This document shows, piece by piece, positions 51,935 to 60,136 of a stretch of 64,000 nt of DNA. A model generated the notes under the pieces. The model did no database searches and was not told where the DNA came from. It worked only from the letters and a program-made list of their open reading frames with translations. This DNA comes from Rhodococcus tukisamuensis NBRC 100609 (GTDB taxonomy: Bacteria; Actinomycetota; Actinomycetes; Mycobacteriales; Mycobacteriaceae). Within the stretch, counting starts at the first letter, position 1; the number at the start of each line of letters is the position of its first letter. The stretch is from positions 62,001-126,000 of the forward strand of contig NZ_BCXG01000009.1 in NCBI RefSeq assembly GCF_001894985.1. Reading direction: 5' to 3'. A program made the translations under genes and the position numbers.

Positions 51935-53143
51935 ATGCCGTCGGTCAGTGCCTCACTTTTCTGGATAGCCCTCTGTGCGGTGGTCGCGCCGCTACTGGCG
52001 GGGCTGGTCCCGCGCAAGCTGGTGCCGGAGGTCGTGCTGCTGCTGATCGCGGGCGTCATCGTCGGTCCGCACGTCCTCGACCTCGCCGTCGTGGGCAGCG
52101 AGATCGACCTGCTCCGTGAGCTCGGCCTCGGCATGCTGTTCCTGCTCGCCGGCTACGAGATCAACACCAGCGAGCTGACGGGCCGTGCCGGGCGCCGGGC
52201 GCTGATCACCTGGCTGTCCTGCCTGGTGCTGGCCTTCGTGGTGGTCGGGTTGCTCGGCCTGAGCGGCGCGATCGACGCGGAGATCGCGGTGGCCATCGCG
52301 CTGACCTCCACGGCGCTCGGCACGCTGCTGCCGATCCTCAAGGACAGCGGCATGCTCGGCACCCGCCTGGGCCGCACCGTTCTCAACCACGGTGCCTTCG
52401 GCGAGCTCGGCCCGGTGATCGCGATGGCGATCCTGCTGAGCTCACGGGGTGCGGGCGCGTCGCTGGTCGTGCTGGCGGCGTTCGCGGCGGCGGCGGTGGG
52501 AGTCGCGTTCATCCCGGCGGGCCTGCGCCGCGAGGGCTCGAAGCTGGCCTCGATCATCCGGCTCGGCTCCGAGACCACGGCGCAGACGACCGTGCGGTTG
52601 ACGATGCTGCTGCTGGTCACGCTGATCGCGGTCGCGACCATCTTCGACCTCGACATCATCCTCGGCGCCTTCGCGGCGGGCTTCATCCTGCGCCGGGCGA
52701 GGCCCGCGGGGGACGAGAAGCTGGAGGCGAAGCTGGACGGGCTGGCCTTCGGGCTGCTCATCCCGATCTTCTTCGTCACCTCGGGCATGGCGATCGGCGT
52801 CAAGGCCGTCGCGGCCGCGCCGGGCATCCTGCTCGCGTTCCTGGTGCTGATCCTGCTGGTGCGCGGGCTGCCGGTGTTCTTCGCCGAACGATTCGACCGG
52901 GGCCCGGACCTCGAGGATCCGCCGCCGACCGCGCGCGAGCGGGGTCAGGTGGCGCTGTACGCCGCGACCGGGCTGCCGCTGATCGTCGCGGTGACGGAGG
53001 TCGCGGTGAACGCCGGTCAGATGACCGCGTCCAACGCCTCGATCCTGGTCGCGGCGGGCGCGATCACCGTGCTGGTGCTGCCGTTGACCGCGTCGCTGCT
53101 CGGCTCGAAACCTGAGCCCAAGCCGGTCGAGCGGGTTCCCTAG
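51935..53143 (+). CDS. CPA2-type monovalent cation/proton antiporter
   Basis: The 402-residue protein has about 11-12 transmembrane segments and the Na+/H+ exchanger (CPA2/KefB) motifs 'LLLIAGVIVGPHVLDLA', 'ELGLGMLFLLAGYEIN', 'AIALTSTALGTLLPILKDSG' and 'FDLDIILGAFAAGFILRRARP'. It lacks the C-terminal TrkA nucleotide domain. It probably exchanges Na+ or K+ for H+. The start ATG is the first of a hydrophobic N terminus. Confidence 0.9.
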   Translation: MPSVSASLFWIALCAVVAPLLAGLVPRKLVPEVVLLLIAGVIVGPHVLDLAVVGSEIDLLRELGLGMLFLLAGYEINTSELTGRAGRRALITWLSCLVLAFVVVGLLGLSGAIDAEIAVAIALTSTALGTLLPILKDSGMLGTRLGRTVLNHGAFGELGPVIAMAILLSSRGAGASLVVLAAFAAAAVGVAFIPAGLRREGSKLASIIRLGSETTAQTTVRLTMLLLVTLIAVATIFDLDIILGAFAAGFILRRARPAGDEKLEAKLDGLAFGLLIPIFFVTSGMAIGVKAVAAAPGILLAFLVLILLVRGLPVFFAERFDRGPDLEDPPPTARERGQVALYAATGLPLIVAVTEVAVNAGQMTASNASILVAAGAITVLVLPLTASLLGSKPEPKPVERVP

Positions 53144-53202
53144 CTGCCCCGGCCGTCTGCCCGGCGGTCCTCGTCGTCGAGTTGCCGACGGGTTTGTTGC
53201 GG

Positions 53203-54018
53203 CTAGCCGGCGCTGCCCGGTTCGTCGGCGAGCAGGGCCCGGCGGCTCGCCGCGATCGGGCTCTGGGCGGTCAGGCCACCGTCGAGCACGAGCGTCTGTC
53301 CACTCATGTACCGGGACTCGTCGGAGGCCAGGTAGACCATGGCCCACCCGATGTCCTCGGGATCGCCGATCAGGTCGAGCGCATTGTGGTGCCGGATGTC
53401 GGCGATGACGTCCTCGGGCAGATTGTCGCGCAGTGCAGGGGTCATGATCGCGCCCGGCGCGATCGCATTGCAGCGAATGCCGTCGCGGCCGTACTGGGTG
53501 GCGATGTACTGGGTCAACCGGATGACCGCGGCCTTCGATGCGCCGTAGGCGCACTGCAGTGTGTCGCCGGCCAGACCTGCGACGGAGACGGTGTTGATGA
53601 TCGACCCACCGCCCGCCGAGATCATGTGCGGAAGCGCCAGCCGGGAGGCGACGACCGTGCTGCGCGCGTTGAGCACCATTGTCCGATCCCACTCGTCGAG
53701 GTCCAGGCGCAGCAGATCGAGGTCCTCGCGCGGGTTGCTCCCGCCCACGTGGTTGCAGAGCACGTCGACGCCGCCGAACTCCGCGACGGCGCGGTCGATC
53801 ATGGCCGCGACCGAACTCTCGTCCATCACGTCCACGGCGATGCCGACGGCCTGCCCGTCCTCGCCGCCGAGTTCGGCCGCGGCGGCCGCCGCGGCATCCT
53901 CGTGGAGATCGGCGATGAGGACGCGCGCGCCCTCCGCAACCATCAGGGCCGCCGCCGCGCGGCCGATGCCGCTTGCCGCTCCGGTGATCACGATCCTCTT
54001 GTCGGTGAGACGCTTCAT
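53203..54018 (-). CDS. SDR-family oxidoreductase
   Basis: The 271-residue short-chain dehydrogenase has 'VITGAASGIGRAAAALMVAEGA' (TGxxxGxG), 'LIADLHEDAAA' (Asp favours NAD+), 'NTVSVAGLAGDTLQCAYGASKAAV' with Ser, Tyr and Lys catalytic residues in place, and 'GGLTAQSP' near the C terminus. Substrate unknown. The ATG at 54016-54018 follows AAAGGA; an upstream frame start is not needed. It lies downstream of the frameshifted membrane gene in the same direction. Confidence 0.9.
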   Translation of the reverse strand: MKRLTDKRIVITGAASGIGRAAAALMVAEGARVLIADLHEDAAAAAAAELGGEDGQAVGIAVDVMDESSVAAMIDRAVAEFGGVDVLCNHVGGSNPREDLDLLRLDLDEWDRTMVLNARSTVVASRLALPHMISAGGGSIINTVSVAGLAGDTLQCAYGASKAAVIRLTQYIATQYGRDGIRCNAIAPGAIMTPALRDNLPEDVIADIRHHNALDLIGDPEDIGWAMVYLASDESRYMSGQTLVLDGGLTAQSPIAASRRALLADEPGSAG

Positions 54019-54065
54019 CACGGTCCTTTCGTCAGGCCCATTTGTCACGGTACTACCGCAGGGCA

Positions 54066-54134
54066 ATGCATCTCGGGTTCCGGCAGCAGCCATGGAAGGG
54101 CCCGCTGAACGGGACGCCTCCGCCGGAGATGCAT
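54066..54134. repeat. Inverted repeat between SDR and membrane gene
   Basis: ATGCATCTC at 54066-54074 is the exact reverse complement of GAGATGCAT at 54126-54134, 51 nt apart, in the 137-bp gap. It could be an operator pair or the arms of a terminator-like stem. Confidence 0.4.
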
Positions 54135-54155
54135 CAGTTTCATTGAGCTGCAGCA

Positions 54156-55222
54156 TTATTGAGCCGCGACTAGTTCGTCCTCACGCGGAGCCGTCGCATC
54201 GGACGCGGGACGGCTTGCGCTCCGGACCTGCAGTATTGCGAGCAGTGCCGCGGACGCCGCGATCCAGCCGCCCAGGATCGTCAGGCCGCCGCCCAGCCCC
54301 GCGCCGCCGAAGTAGATCACCGACCGCATCGACTGCATCGCGCCGGAGCCGATCCAGAAGCCATGCAGCGCATGCCAGAACCCCGGCAGGAAGGATGCCG
54401 GCATCGCGCCGCCCGCGCTGGGGAAGTTCACGAAGATCGCGAACGTCATGATCAGGAAGATGGCGGCCTGCCCGGCGAGCTTGTTCAGGAGGATCGCCAC
54501 CAGTCCAACGGCGAAGGTGTAGGCGATGCCGATCAGCAGCAACACCGTCAGTCCGGCGGTCGTGGCGCCGTATCCGCCGACGAATGCCGTCGAGACCGCG
54601 AAGGCCACGACCGTCAAGAGCACCGACATGACCGCGACGATCCCCAGCTGTCGACGCAGCGGCATCCTGGCCGCCAGCTGCGAGAACACCATGACGCTGA
54701 GATAGCCGCCAATGGTGCAGACGACCAGGAAGTAGAACAGGCCCATTCCGGTCGTGTCGCCGGTGCCGAGCGGCGCGACGTCCTCGACCACCAGCGTGCT
54801 GCCGCTCGCGTCGGCCAGCGGCTGGGCCACCTGCTCCACCGTCTGGGACACGCTGACTCCGCCGCCGGAGGCGATGTGTGCGGTGACGGTCGGGCCGACC
54901 TCGATCACACCGGCGACGTGCTGTCCACCGAGGTCCTCGAGCGCCGCCGAGAGGTCAGTCGTGGCGGAGATCTCGAATGCCCCGGGGAATGCTGGGCGAT
55001 CTGGTCCGCAACCCTCGAGGTCTGCTGTGTCGGCCCGACGAGGGCGAGCTTCACGTCCTGCGGCGTGGGCGCATGGAAAGCGCTGATGTAGCAGAGCGCG
55101 AACATGACCACGAAGAACAGCGGGAAGAGCATCGCCTTGGCGATGGCGACCAGTGGGACGTTCGGCGGCGCTGCCGACGGCCCCGTTTCGTCGAGGTGTT
55201 TGCTTGCGTGTTGTCCGGCCAT
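54156..55222 (-). pseudogene. DUF3533/YhgE-like membrane protein gene broken by a frameshift
   Basis: The N-terminal half (from ATG at 55222) reads 'MLFPLFFVVMFALCYISAFHAPTPQDVKLALVG' in one frame; the C-terminal half, with five membrane segments ('YFLVVCTIGGYLSVMVFSQL' through 'LGGGLTILGGWIAASAALLAI'), continues in another. The two frames meet near 54980-54996 at a CCCCGGGG run: reading '...RVADQIAQ' then 'FPGAFEISATTDL' restores a normal protein if one base is missing. Either a true inactivating deletion or a sequencing error. Regulated by the divergent TetR gene. Confidence 0.75.
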
Positions 55223-55269
55223 GTCGCCACCCTTCTGCGATCACAGGCGTCATCGCTGTCGAGAGGTGA

Positions 55270-55329
55270 GTCAACAGTGTTGACAAGCTAGCGTCAACAG
55301 CGTTGACAGTGACAGTCAACACTGTTGAC
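55270..55329. promoter_or_regulatory. Three TetR-type operators in tandem
   Basis: Palindromes GTCAACAGTGTTGAC (55270-55284), GTCAACAGCGTTGAC (55293-55307) and GTCAACACTGTTGAC (55315-55329) are centred 22-23 bp apart, about two helical turns, so all lie on one DNA face. Two are perfect 7-bp arms with one central base and the middle one has one mismatch. They fill the gap between the divergent tetR gene and the membrane gene. Confidence 0.88.
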
Positions 55330-55394
55330 TCATTTGCGCCAGTGGCGTTCGCTGAGTCCAGGGAGAGTTCGAGTCGACGAAACGGGAGCGGACA

Positions 55395-55955
55395 ATGGCT
55401 ACAGACGGGTCCCAGCGACATCGGGACGCGGTGCAGGAGGTGGCCGCCGAGTTGTTCTCCGTGCATGGATTCGCCGCCACCGGCGTCCGTGAGATCGCGG
55501 GTCGTGCCGGCGTCGACCCGGCCCTGGTCATCCGCTACTTCGGATCCAAGGAGAAGCTGTTCCTCCGCACCATGACGATGTCGAGCGCATTCTCCGAGGT
55601 GATGGACGGCCCGCTGGACGGGCTGGGGGAGTCGTTGGTTCGGCTGATCGTCGGGAACGCCGACGCTCGGCCCACCGCGCTGTCGACCGGGGTGTTCGCC
55701 GCACTGTTGCGCGCATCCGACCGGCCCACCGTGCAGGAGCACCTGCGTGATGCCGTGGACGAGATGATCGTTGCACCGCTGGCGCCGCGACTGTCCGGCC
55801 CGGATGCCGAGATCCGATCTCGACTGGTGTCGGCTCTTGTCACGGGACTACTTACGGCGCTGTTCGTGGTCGAAGATCCCGGACTCGCGGCCGCCCCGCA
55901 CGCGCTGATCGTCCGGCGGTACGGGGCAGCGGTGCAGACCCTGCTCGACGGCTAG
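55395..55955 (+). CDS. TetR-family transcriptional repressor
   Basis: The 186-residue protein has an N-terminal TetR helix-turn-helix ('AVQEVAAELFSVHGFAATGVREIAGRAGVDPALVIRYFGSKEKLFLRTM') and a helical ligand-binding C terminus. The adjacent triple palindrome is almost certainly its operator and it probably autoregulates. The divergent target operon (membrane protein, then SDR) looks like an efflux or detoxification cassette. The inducer is unknown. Confidence 0.92.
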   Translation: MATDGSQRHRDAVQEVAAELFSVHGFAATGVREIAGRAGVDPALVIRYFGSKEKLFLRTMTMSSAFSEVMDGPLDGLGESLVRLIVGNADARPTALSTGVFAALLRASDRPTVQEHLRDAVDEMIVAPLAPRLSGPDAEIRSRLVSALVTGLLTALFVVEDPGLAAAPHALIVRRYGAAVQTLLDG

Positions 55956-56012
55956 CCGTCGCCTCCTGCCGGAATGAGAATGGGATCCGACAGGCGGGGA
56001 CGGCGGCCCGCT

Positions 56013-57179
56013 CTAGTCGAAGCCGCCGCCGCCGAGGGGGGCGTCGATCCGGACCACCCGGTCGTCGGTCGGGCCGGGCTGACCGTCGGTCTTGTTCTCG
56101 GTGGACACCCAGATCTGGTCCTGGCCGCCGAGTCCGGCGCCGCGCAGCTTCCCGTACTTGTCCTGCGCCACCAGCGACGGTGCCGCCGTCACCGCGCCGG
56201 TCTGCGAGTCCAGCGTCAGCACGGCGAGTGCGTTGGCGTCGCTCAGCGACACCGCGACCGCGGCGCCGCCGGCGACGCATCCCGCGACGCCCGGCCGGTC
56301 CGGCCACGACCACACCGGCACCCCGGACGCGCCGTCCGCGGTGATCCGCTGCAGCCGGTCCTCGAGCGGGGTCCGGTCGGTCACCCAGACGGCGCCGCCG
56401 TGCGGGTCCACACAGACGTCGCCCGCGGTGCCGACACCGGAGAGCGCGACGCGGGGGGCGGACGGCCCGGTGACGGGGGCCGGCCCCAGCGTGGTGACCC
56501 GCAGCAGCTTGCCGGCCAGGGAACCGGGATCTGTTGCGGCAGAAGGGTTCCCGGCGTCACCGGTCAACACCAGGAGTTCGCTCGGTGAGCTGAAGGCGAG
56601 TGCGCCGGTGTTGCCGACCGGGCCGCGCGGAATCCCGGTGAGCACCTCCTTGGGCAGGTCCCCGGGCGCGATCCGGACCACCCGGTTGTCGAACGACGTG
56701 CTCACGTACGCGTAGAGCAGGTTGTCCTCCGCATAGGTGGGGGACAGGGCCACGTCGAGCAGGCCGCCGTCGGCGGAACCGTCCACATCGAGCCGGGCGA
56801 CCTCGGCGGGAGGTTGGCCGGGGGCGACGCGCAGGATCCGGCCGGTGCGCCGCTCGGTGACCAGTGCGGTCTGGCCGTCGGGCAGCATCGTCAGGCTGCC
56901 GGTGGTGTCGAGGCAGGTCGCGACGACGGACGGGTCCGCGTCCTCGCACGGGGCCAGCGGCCGCGGGGAGGTGCTCGGGGCGGGGCTCTCGGCGGTCGGC
57001 GCCGGCCGGCCGGGCGCGGTGTCGCCGCCGGGTGCGAAGGTCGGCACCGGGGTGAACGGGGTCGACGCGGTGTCGTCGAACTTCGCGCAGCCGACGACGG
57101 ACAGCCCGATCAGTGCCGTCGCTGCGGTGCGACGCAGTGCCAGTGCCGCAGTCGACGGCCGTCCGCGTGAGACTCCCAT
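56013..57179 (-). CDS. lppZ: LppZ-like lipoprotein with sugar-dehydrogenase-type beta-propeller
   Basis: The 388-residue lipoprotein has signal peptide and lipobox 'ALIGLSVVGCAK', a Pro/Ser/Thr-rich linker, then a glucose/sorbosone dehydrogenase-like propeller ('PDGQTALVTERRTGRILRV', 'GLLDVALSPTYAEDNLLYAYVS', 'LVLTGDAGNPSAATDPGSLAGKLLRV'). Neighbouring doxX matches the Rv3006 (lppZ)-Rv3005c order of M. tuberculosis. Catalytic activity is not assured. ATG 57177-57179 chosen for the signal peptide; two earlier Met codons are non-conserved. Confidence 0.86.
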   Translation of the reverse strand: MGVSRGRPSTAALALRRTAATALIGLSVVGCAKFDDTASTPFTPVPTFAPGGDTAPGRPAPTAESPAPSTSPRPLAPCEDADPSVVATCLDTTGSLTMLPDGQTALVTERRTGRILRVAPGQPPAEVARLDVDGSADGGLLDVALSPTYAEDNLLYAYVSTSFDNRVVRIAPGDLPKEVLTGIPRGPVGNTGALAFSSPSELLVLTGDAGNPSAATDPGSLAGKLLRVTTLGPAPVTGPSAPRVALSGVGTAGDVCVDPHGGAVWVTDRTPLEDRLQRITADGASGVPVWSWPDRPGVAGCVAGGAAVAVSLSDANALAVLTLDSQTGAVTAAPSLVAQDKYGKLRGAGLGGQDQIWVSTENKTDGQPGPTDDRVVRIDAPLGGGGFD

Positions 57180-57256
57180 GCCTTCGAACGGTACGGAAGT
57201 GACGGCCGGTGCGGCGCGCCGACCCTCGCCATGCACCACGGGCTGCCCGCGCGCTC

Positions 57257-57262
57257 TACCCT
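57257..57262 (+). promoter_or_regulatory. -10 element for leaderless doxX
   Basis: TACCCT lies 6 nt before the GTG start at 57269, without a ribosome site. Confidence 0.5.
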
Positions 57263-57268
57263 GTCACC

Positions 57269-58177
57269 GTGACACAGAAGCCTCGCGACGTCTCCAGCCC
57301 GTTCGACCACCCCACCGAGCGGATCCCGACCACCGACGAGGACCTGGGTCTGCTGCCCACCGAGCAGATTCCGACCTACAACGGTCCCGCCCTCCCGGCT
57401 GCCCGCCGGACCCCCGAACCGGTCACGGAGTACGTCGCAACGGCATACACGGAACCGGAGTACGTTGCGGCGGAGTACGAGTCGCCGACCCGCACCACCG
57501 AGGTGCTGCCGACCGGCGACGCCTACGACGTCGACGGCTCCTTCGCCCTCGAGGAGCCGTACGTGACGCCGGCGCCGACCGTCGTGGCACCCGCCCCGGC
57601 TCGACTCTCCGCGGAATCGGACCCGGCCGCCGCCGCGTCGCATGCCGCGGTTGCCGCGGCGCCGCGGGGCACCCTGGACCTCGGACTGTTGGTGCTGCGG
57701 GTCGCGGTCGGCGCGCTCGCGCTCGGGCACGGCCTGCAGAAGCTCTTCGGCTGGTGGGGCGGACCCGGCCTCGACGGCTTCGAGACCACGCTGGTCGAGG
57801 CGGGGTTCGACCAGGCCCGGCTGCTCTCGATCCTCGGCGCGGTCGCCGAGGTCGCCGGCGGTGTGTTCCTGATCGTCGGGTTGATGACGCCCCTGGCCGC
57901 CGCCGCGGTGCTCGTGGTGATGATCAACGCCTGGTGTGTGCGGCAGGTCGCCGAACCGGGCCTGCAGTTCTTCGCCCCGGCGGGTGTCGAGTACGAGACC
58001 CTGCTGGTGGCCGCCCTGATCGCGGTGATCCTCTGCGGACCCGGCCGGATCGCCGTGGACGGCGCCCATCGGTGGGCCACCCGCCCGCGCACCGGATCGG
58101 CGCTGGCGCTGATCCTCGGCGTCGCGGCCGGGGTGTGCCTGTGGATCTTCCTGGACGGCGCCAACCCCCTGATCTGA
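57269..58177 (+). CDS. DoxX-family membrane protein
   Basis: The 302-residue protein has a 130-residue disordered N terminus rich in Pro/Thr/Glu ('PTTDEDLGLLPTEQIPTYNG'), then a four-helix DoxX domain ('LDLGLLVLRVAVGALALGHGLQKLFGWWGGPGLDGFE', 'EVAGGVFLIVGLMTPLAAAAVLVVM'). The M. tuberculosis relative Rv3005c works with SodA and the thiosulfate sulfurtransferase SseA in a membrane oxidoreductase complex; sodA and sseA are not here. The last helix and stop fall inside a hairpin. Confidence 0.88.
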   Translation: MTQKPRDVSSPFDHPTERIPTTDEDLGLLPTEQIPTYNGPALPAARRTPEPVTEYVATAYTEPEYVAAEYESPTRTTEVLPTGDAYDVDGSFALEEPYVTPAPTVVAPAPARLSAESDPAAAASHAAVAAAPRGTLDLGLLVLRVAVGALALGHGLQKLFGWWGGPGLDGFETTLVEAGFDQARLLSILGAVAEVAGGVFLIVGLMTPLAAAAVLVVMINAWCVRQVAEPGLQFFAPAGVEYETLLVAALIAVILCGPGRIAVDGAHRWATRPRTGSALALILGVAAGVCLWIFLDGANPLI

Positions 58178-58194
58178 GTGACCAGGGGGCTGGC
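58160..58194. terminator. Terminator overlapping the doxX stop
   Basis: GCCAACCCCCTG (58160-58171) and CAGGGGGCTGGC (58183-58194) pair with a single mismatch; the doxX TGA lies in the loop. The converging permease gene ends 17 nt further on. Confidence 0.7.
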
Positions 58195-58210
58195 TGAGAG
58201 GTGAGTGAGG

Positions 58211-59743
58211 TCAGACGGGCAGGCTGGCCCGCTCGGGTTGCGGCGCGGGCTCCACCGGGGCGTTGAGGCGCCGGCCGAGGACCGACTTGCGGTACCCGTA
58301 GGAGAAGTAGACGGCGACGCCGAGCGCCATCCAGACGACGAACCGGATCCAGGTCTCCACCGACAGGTTGAGCATCAGCCACAGGCAGGCCAGCACCGCG
58401 ACGATCGGGACGACGGGCATCAGCGGGACCCGGAAGCCACGCGGCAGGTCCGGCCGGGTGCGGCGCAGCACCATCACCCCGATGCAGACCAGGACGAAGG
58501 CGAACAGGGTGCCGATGTTCACCATCTCCTCGAGGGTGCCCATCGGGAAGAAACCGGCCAGCAGGGCGACGACGCCGCCGACGATGAGGGTGATCCGCAC
58601 CGGGGTGCCCTTCTTGCCGGTCTTCGCCAGGCCGCGGGGCATCAGCCCGTCCCGTGACATCGCGAACAGCACCCGGGTCTGGCCGAGCATCATGACCATC
58701 ACGACCGTGGTCAGGCCGGCAAGCCCGCCGAAGTTGATGACCCACTGCGCCCAGGTGATGCCGTGCGCCTCGAAGGCCGTGGCGAGCGTCGCACTGCTGT
58801 CGCCGACCAGTGGGCTGCCGCTGCGCAGGTCGGTGTACTTGACCATCCCGGTCAGCACCAGGGTGACGCCGACGTAGAGCACGGTGACGATGGCGAGGGA
58901 GCCGAGAATGCCCCGCGGCAGCGCCTTCTGGGGGTTCTTGGTCTCCTCCGCGGTGGTGGCCACGACGTCGAATCCGATGAACGCGAAGAACACCAGGCTG
59001 GCGGCGGCGAGCAGGCCGTACCAGCCGTAGGTGCTGCCGCCGGCGCCGGTGAAGAACGAGAACAGCGACTGGTGCACGCCGCTGGCGGTGCTGGCGGCGC
59101 CCTCGGCGGGCGGGACGTACGGCGAGTAGTTCTCCTTCTTGACGTAGAACGCGCCGACCACGATGACGAGCAGGACCACGATGATCTTGATGGCGGTGAT
59201 GACGGCCGAGACCCGCGAGGAGACCTTGGTGCCGATGGCGAGGACGAGGGTGATCGCACCGATGATCACCAGGGCGCCCCAGTCGAAGGCGATCGGTCCG
59301 AGATGCGCGGTCGTGGACCCGGCCGCGCCGATCACGTTGCCGAGGTACAGCGACCAGCCCTTCGCGACCACCGCCGAGGCGAGCGCGAACTCGAGGATCA
59401 GGTCCCACCCGATGATCCAGGCCACGAACTCGCCGAAGGTGGCGTACGAGAAGGTGTAGGCGCTGCCGGCCACCGGCACGGCGGACGCGAACTCGGCGTA
59501 ACACAGGGCCGCCAGCCCGCACGCCGCGGCGGCAAGGACGAAGGCCAGCGAGATCGACGGCCCGGCCACGTTGCCCGCGGTCCGCGCGGTCAGCGTGAAG
59601 ATGCCCGCGCCGACGACCACGGCGACGCCGAACACCGTCAGGTCCCAGGCCGTGAGGTCGCGCCGCAGGCGGGTGCCGGGTTCGTCCGTGTCCGCTATCG
59701 ACTGTTCGACTGATTTCGTTCGCCAGATGCCTGCTCCGGGCAT
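58211..59743 (-). CDS. APC-superfamily amino-acid permease
   Basis: The 510-residue transporter has 12-14 membrane segments and cationic-amino-acid-transporter-like motifs: 'VFGVAVVVGAGIFTLTARTAGNVAGPSISLAFVLAA' (helix I), 'CYAEFASAVPVAGSAYTFSYATFGEFVAWIIGWDLILE', 'FFAFIGFDVVATTAEETKNPQKALP' and 'GLMPRGLAKTGKKGTPVR'. It probably imports amino acids by H+ symport or exchange. Next to a Leu/Phe-type amino-acid dehydrogenase gene, divergently transcribed, consistent with amino-acid catabolism. Confidence 0.92.
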   Translation of the reverse strand: MPGAGIWRTKSVEQSIADTDEPGTRLRRDLTAWDLTVFGVAVVVGAGIFTLTARTAGNVAGPSISLAFVLAAAACGLAALCYAEFASAVPVAGSAYTFSYATFGEFVAWIIGWDLILEFALASAVVAKGWSLYLGNVIGAAGSTTAHLGPIAFDWGALVIIGAITLVLAIGTKVSSRVSAVITAIKIIVVLLVIVVGAFYVKKENYSPYVPPAEGAASTASGVHQSLFSFFTGAGGSTYGWYGLLAAASLVFFAFIGFDVVATTAEETKNPQKALPRGILGSLAIVTVLYVGVTLVLTGMVKYTDLRSGSPLVGDSSATLATAFEAHGITWAQWVINFGGLAGLTTVVMVMMLGQTRVLFAMSRDGLMPRGLAKTGKKGTPVRITLIVGGVVALLAGFFPMGTLEEMVNIGTLFAFVLVCIGVMVLRRTRPDLPRGFRVPLMPVVPIVAVLACLWLMLNLSVETWIRFVVWMALGVAVYFSYGYRKSVLGRRLNAPVEPAPQPERASLPV

Positions 59744-59992
59744 GGGTGGACTCCTTGCTGTGCAGCCTGCGGCCTCGTGGGCCGGGAAATGGGCGGTGTC
59801 ACCGAAGGCGATCGTAGGTGGACTGTGATCCAGGTCTCAGTGGCGAGACGAAGGGAATCATCCGAGGGCCCGCGGCGGCAATACCCGGCGGACAAGTTGA
59901 GCAGGATGCTCACCTCGGTGCGCCATCCGTCGACGCAGCTGCGCTCCGTGCGCAGGCGGATCGGCGGCCGCGCGGCGTGCGGCCCAGCGGGG

Positions 59993-60020
59993 TTGACAAT
60001 TGTGTGACGCCGCTTACAGT
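59993..60020 (+). promoter_or_regulatory. Strong promoter of the amino-acid dehydrogenase gene
   Basis: TTGACA (59993-59998), 16-nt spacer, TACAGT (60015-60020): a near-consensus sigma-70-type promoter, the best in the window. The leader would be about 110 nt. Confidence 0.75.
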
Positions 60021-60025
60021 TCTTC

Positions 60026-60045
60026 TCCGGCGGGGTCCCGCCGGA
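60026..60045. promoter_or_regulatory. 20-bp GC palindrome at the transcription start of the dehydrogenase gene
   Basis: TCCGGCGGG and CCCGCCGGA are exact inverted repeats separated by GT, a few bases past the -10. It is either a transcript-5' hairpin or an operator that would block initiation. Confidence 0.5.
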
Positions 60046-60136
60046 ACGTGCCACAAGTGCCGTAAATCATTGCCCCACAGCGAGTCAGCCCCACGAGGGT
60101 GGACTCGTCGCGGGCGGAGTATCACAGGAGAGCGTC

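Larger units (their letters stand above)
59744..60136. other. Divergent promoter region of permease and dehydrogenase
   Basis: The 393-bp gap holds the dehydrogenase promoter (59993-60020), a palindromic hairpin (60026-60045) and no supportable gene. The permease promoter should lie in the left half but I cannot pick it out. Confidence 0.5.
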
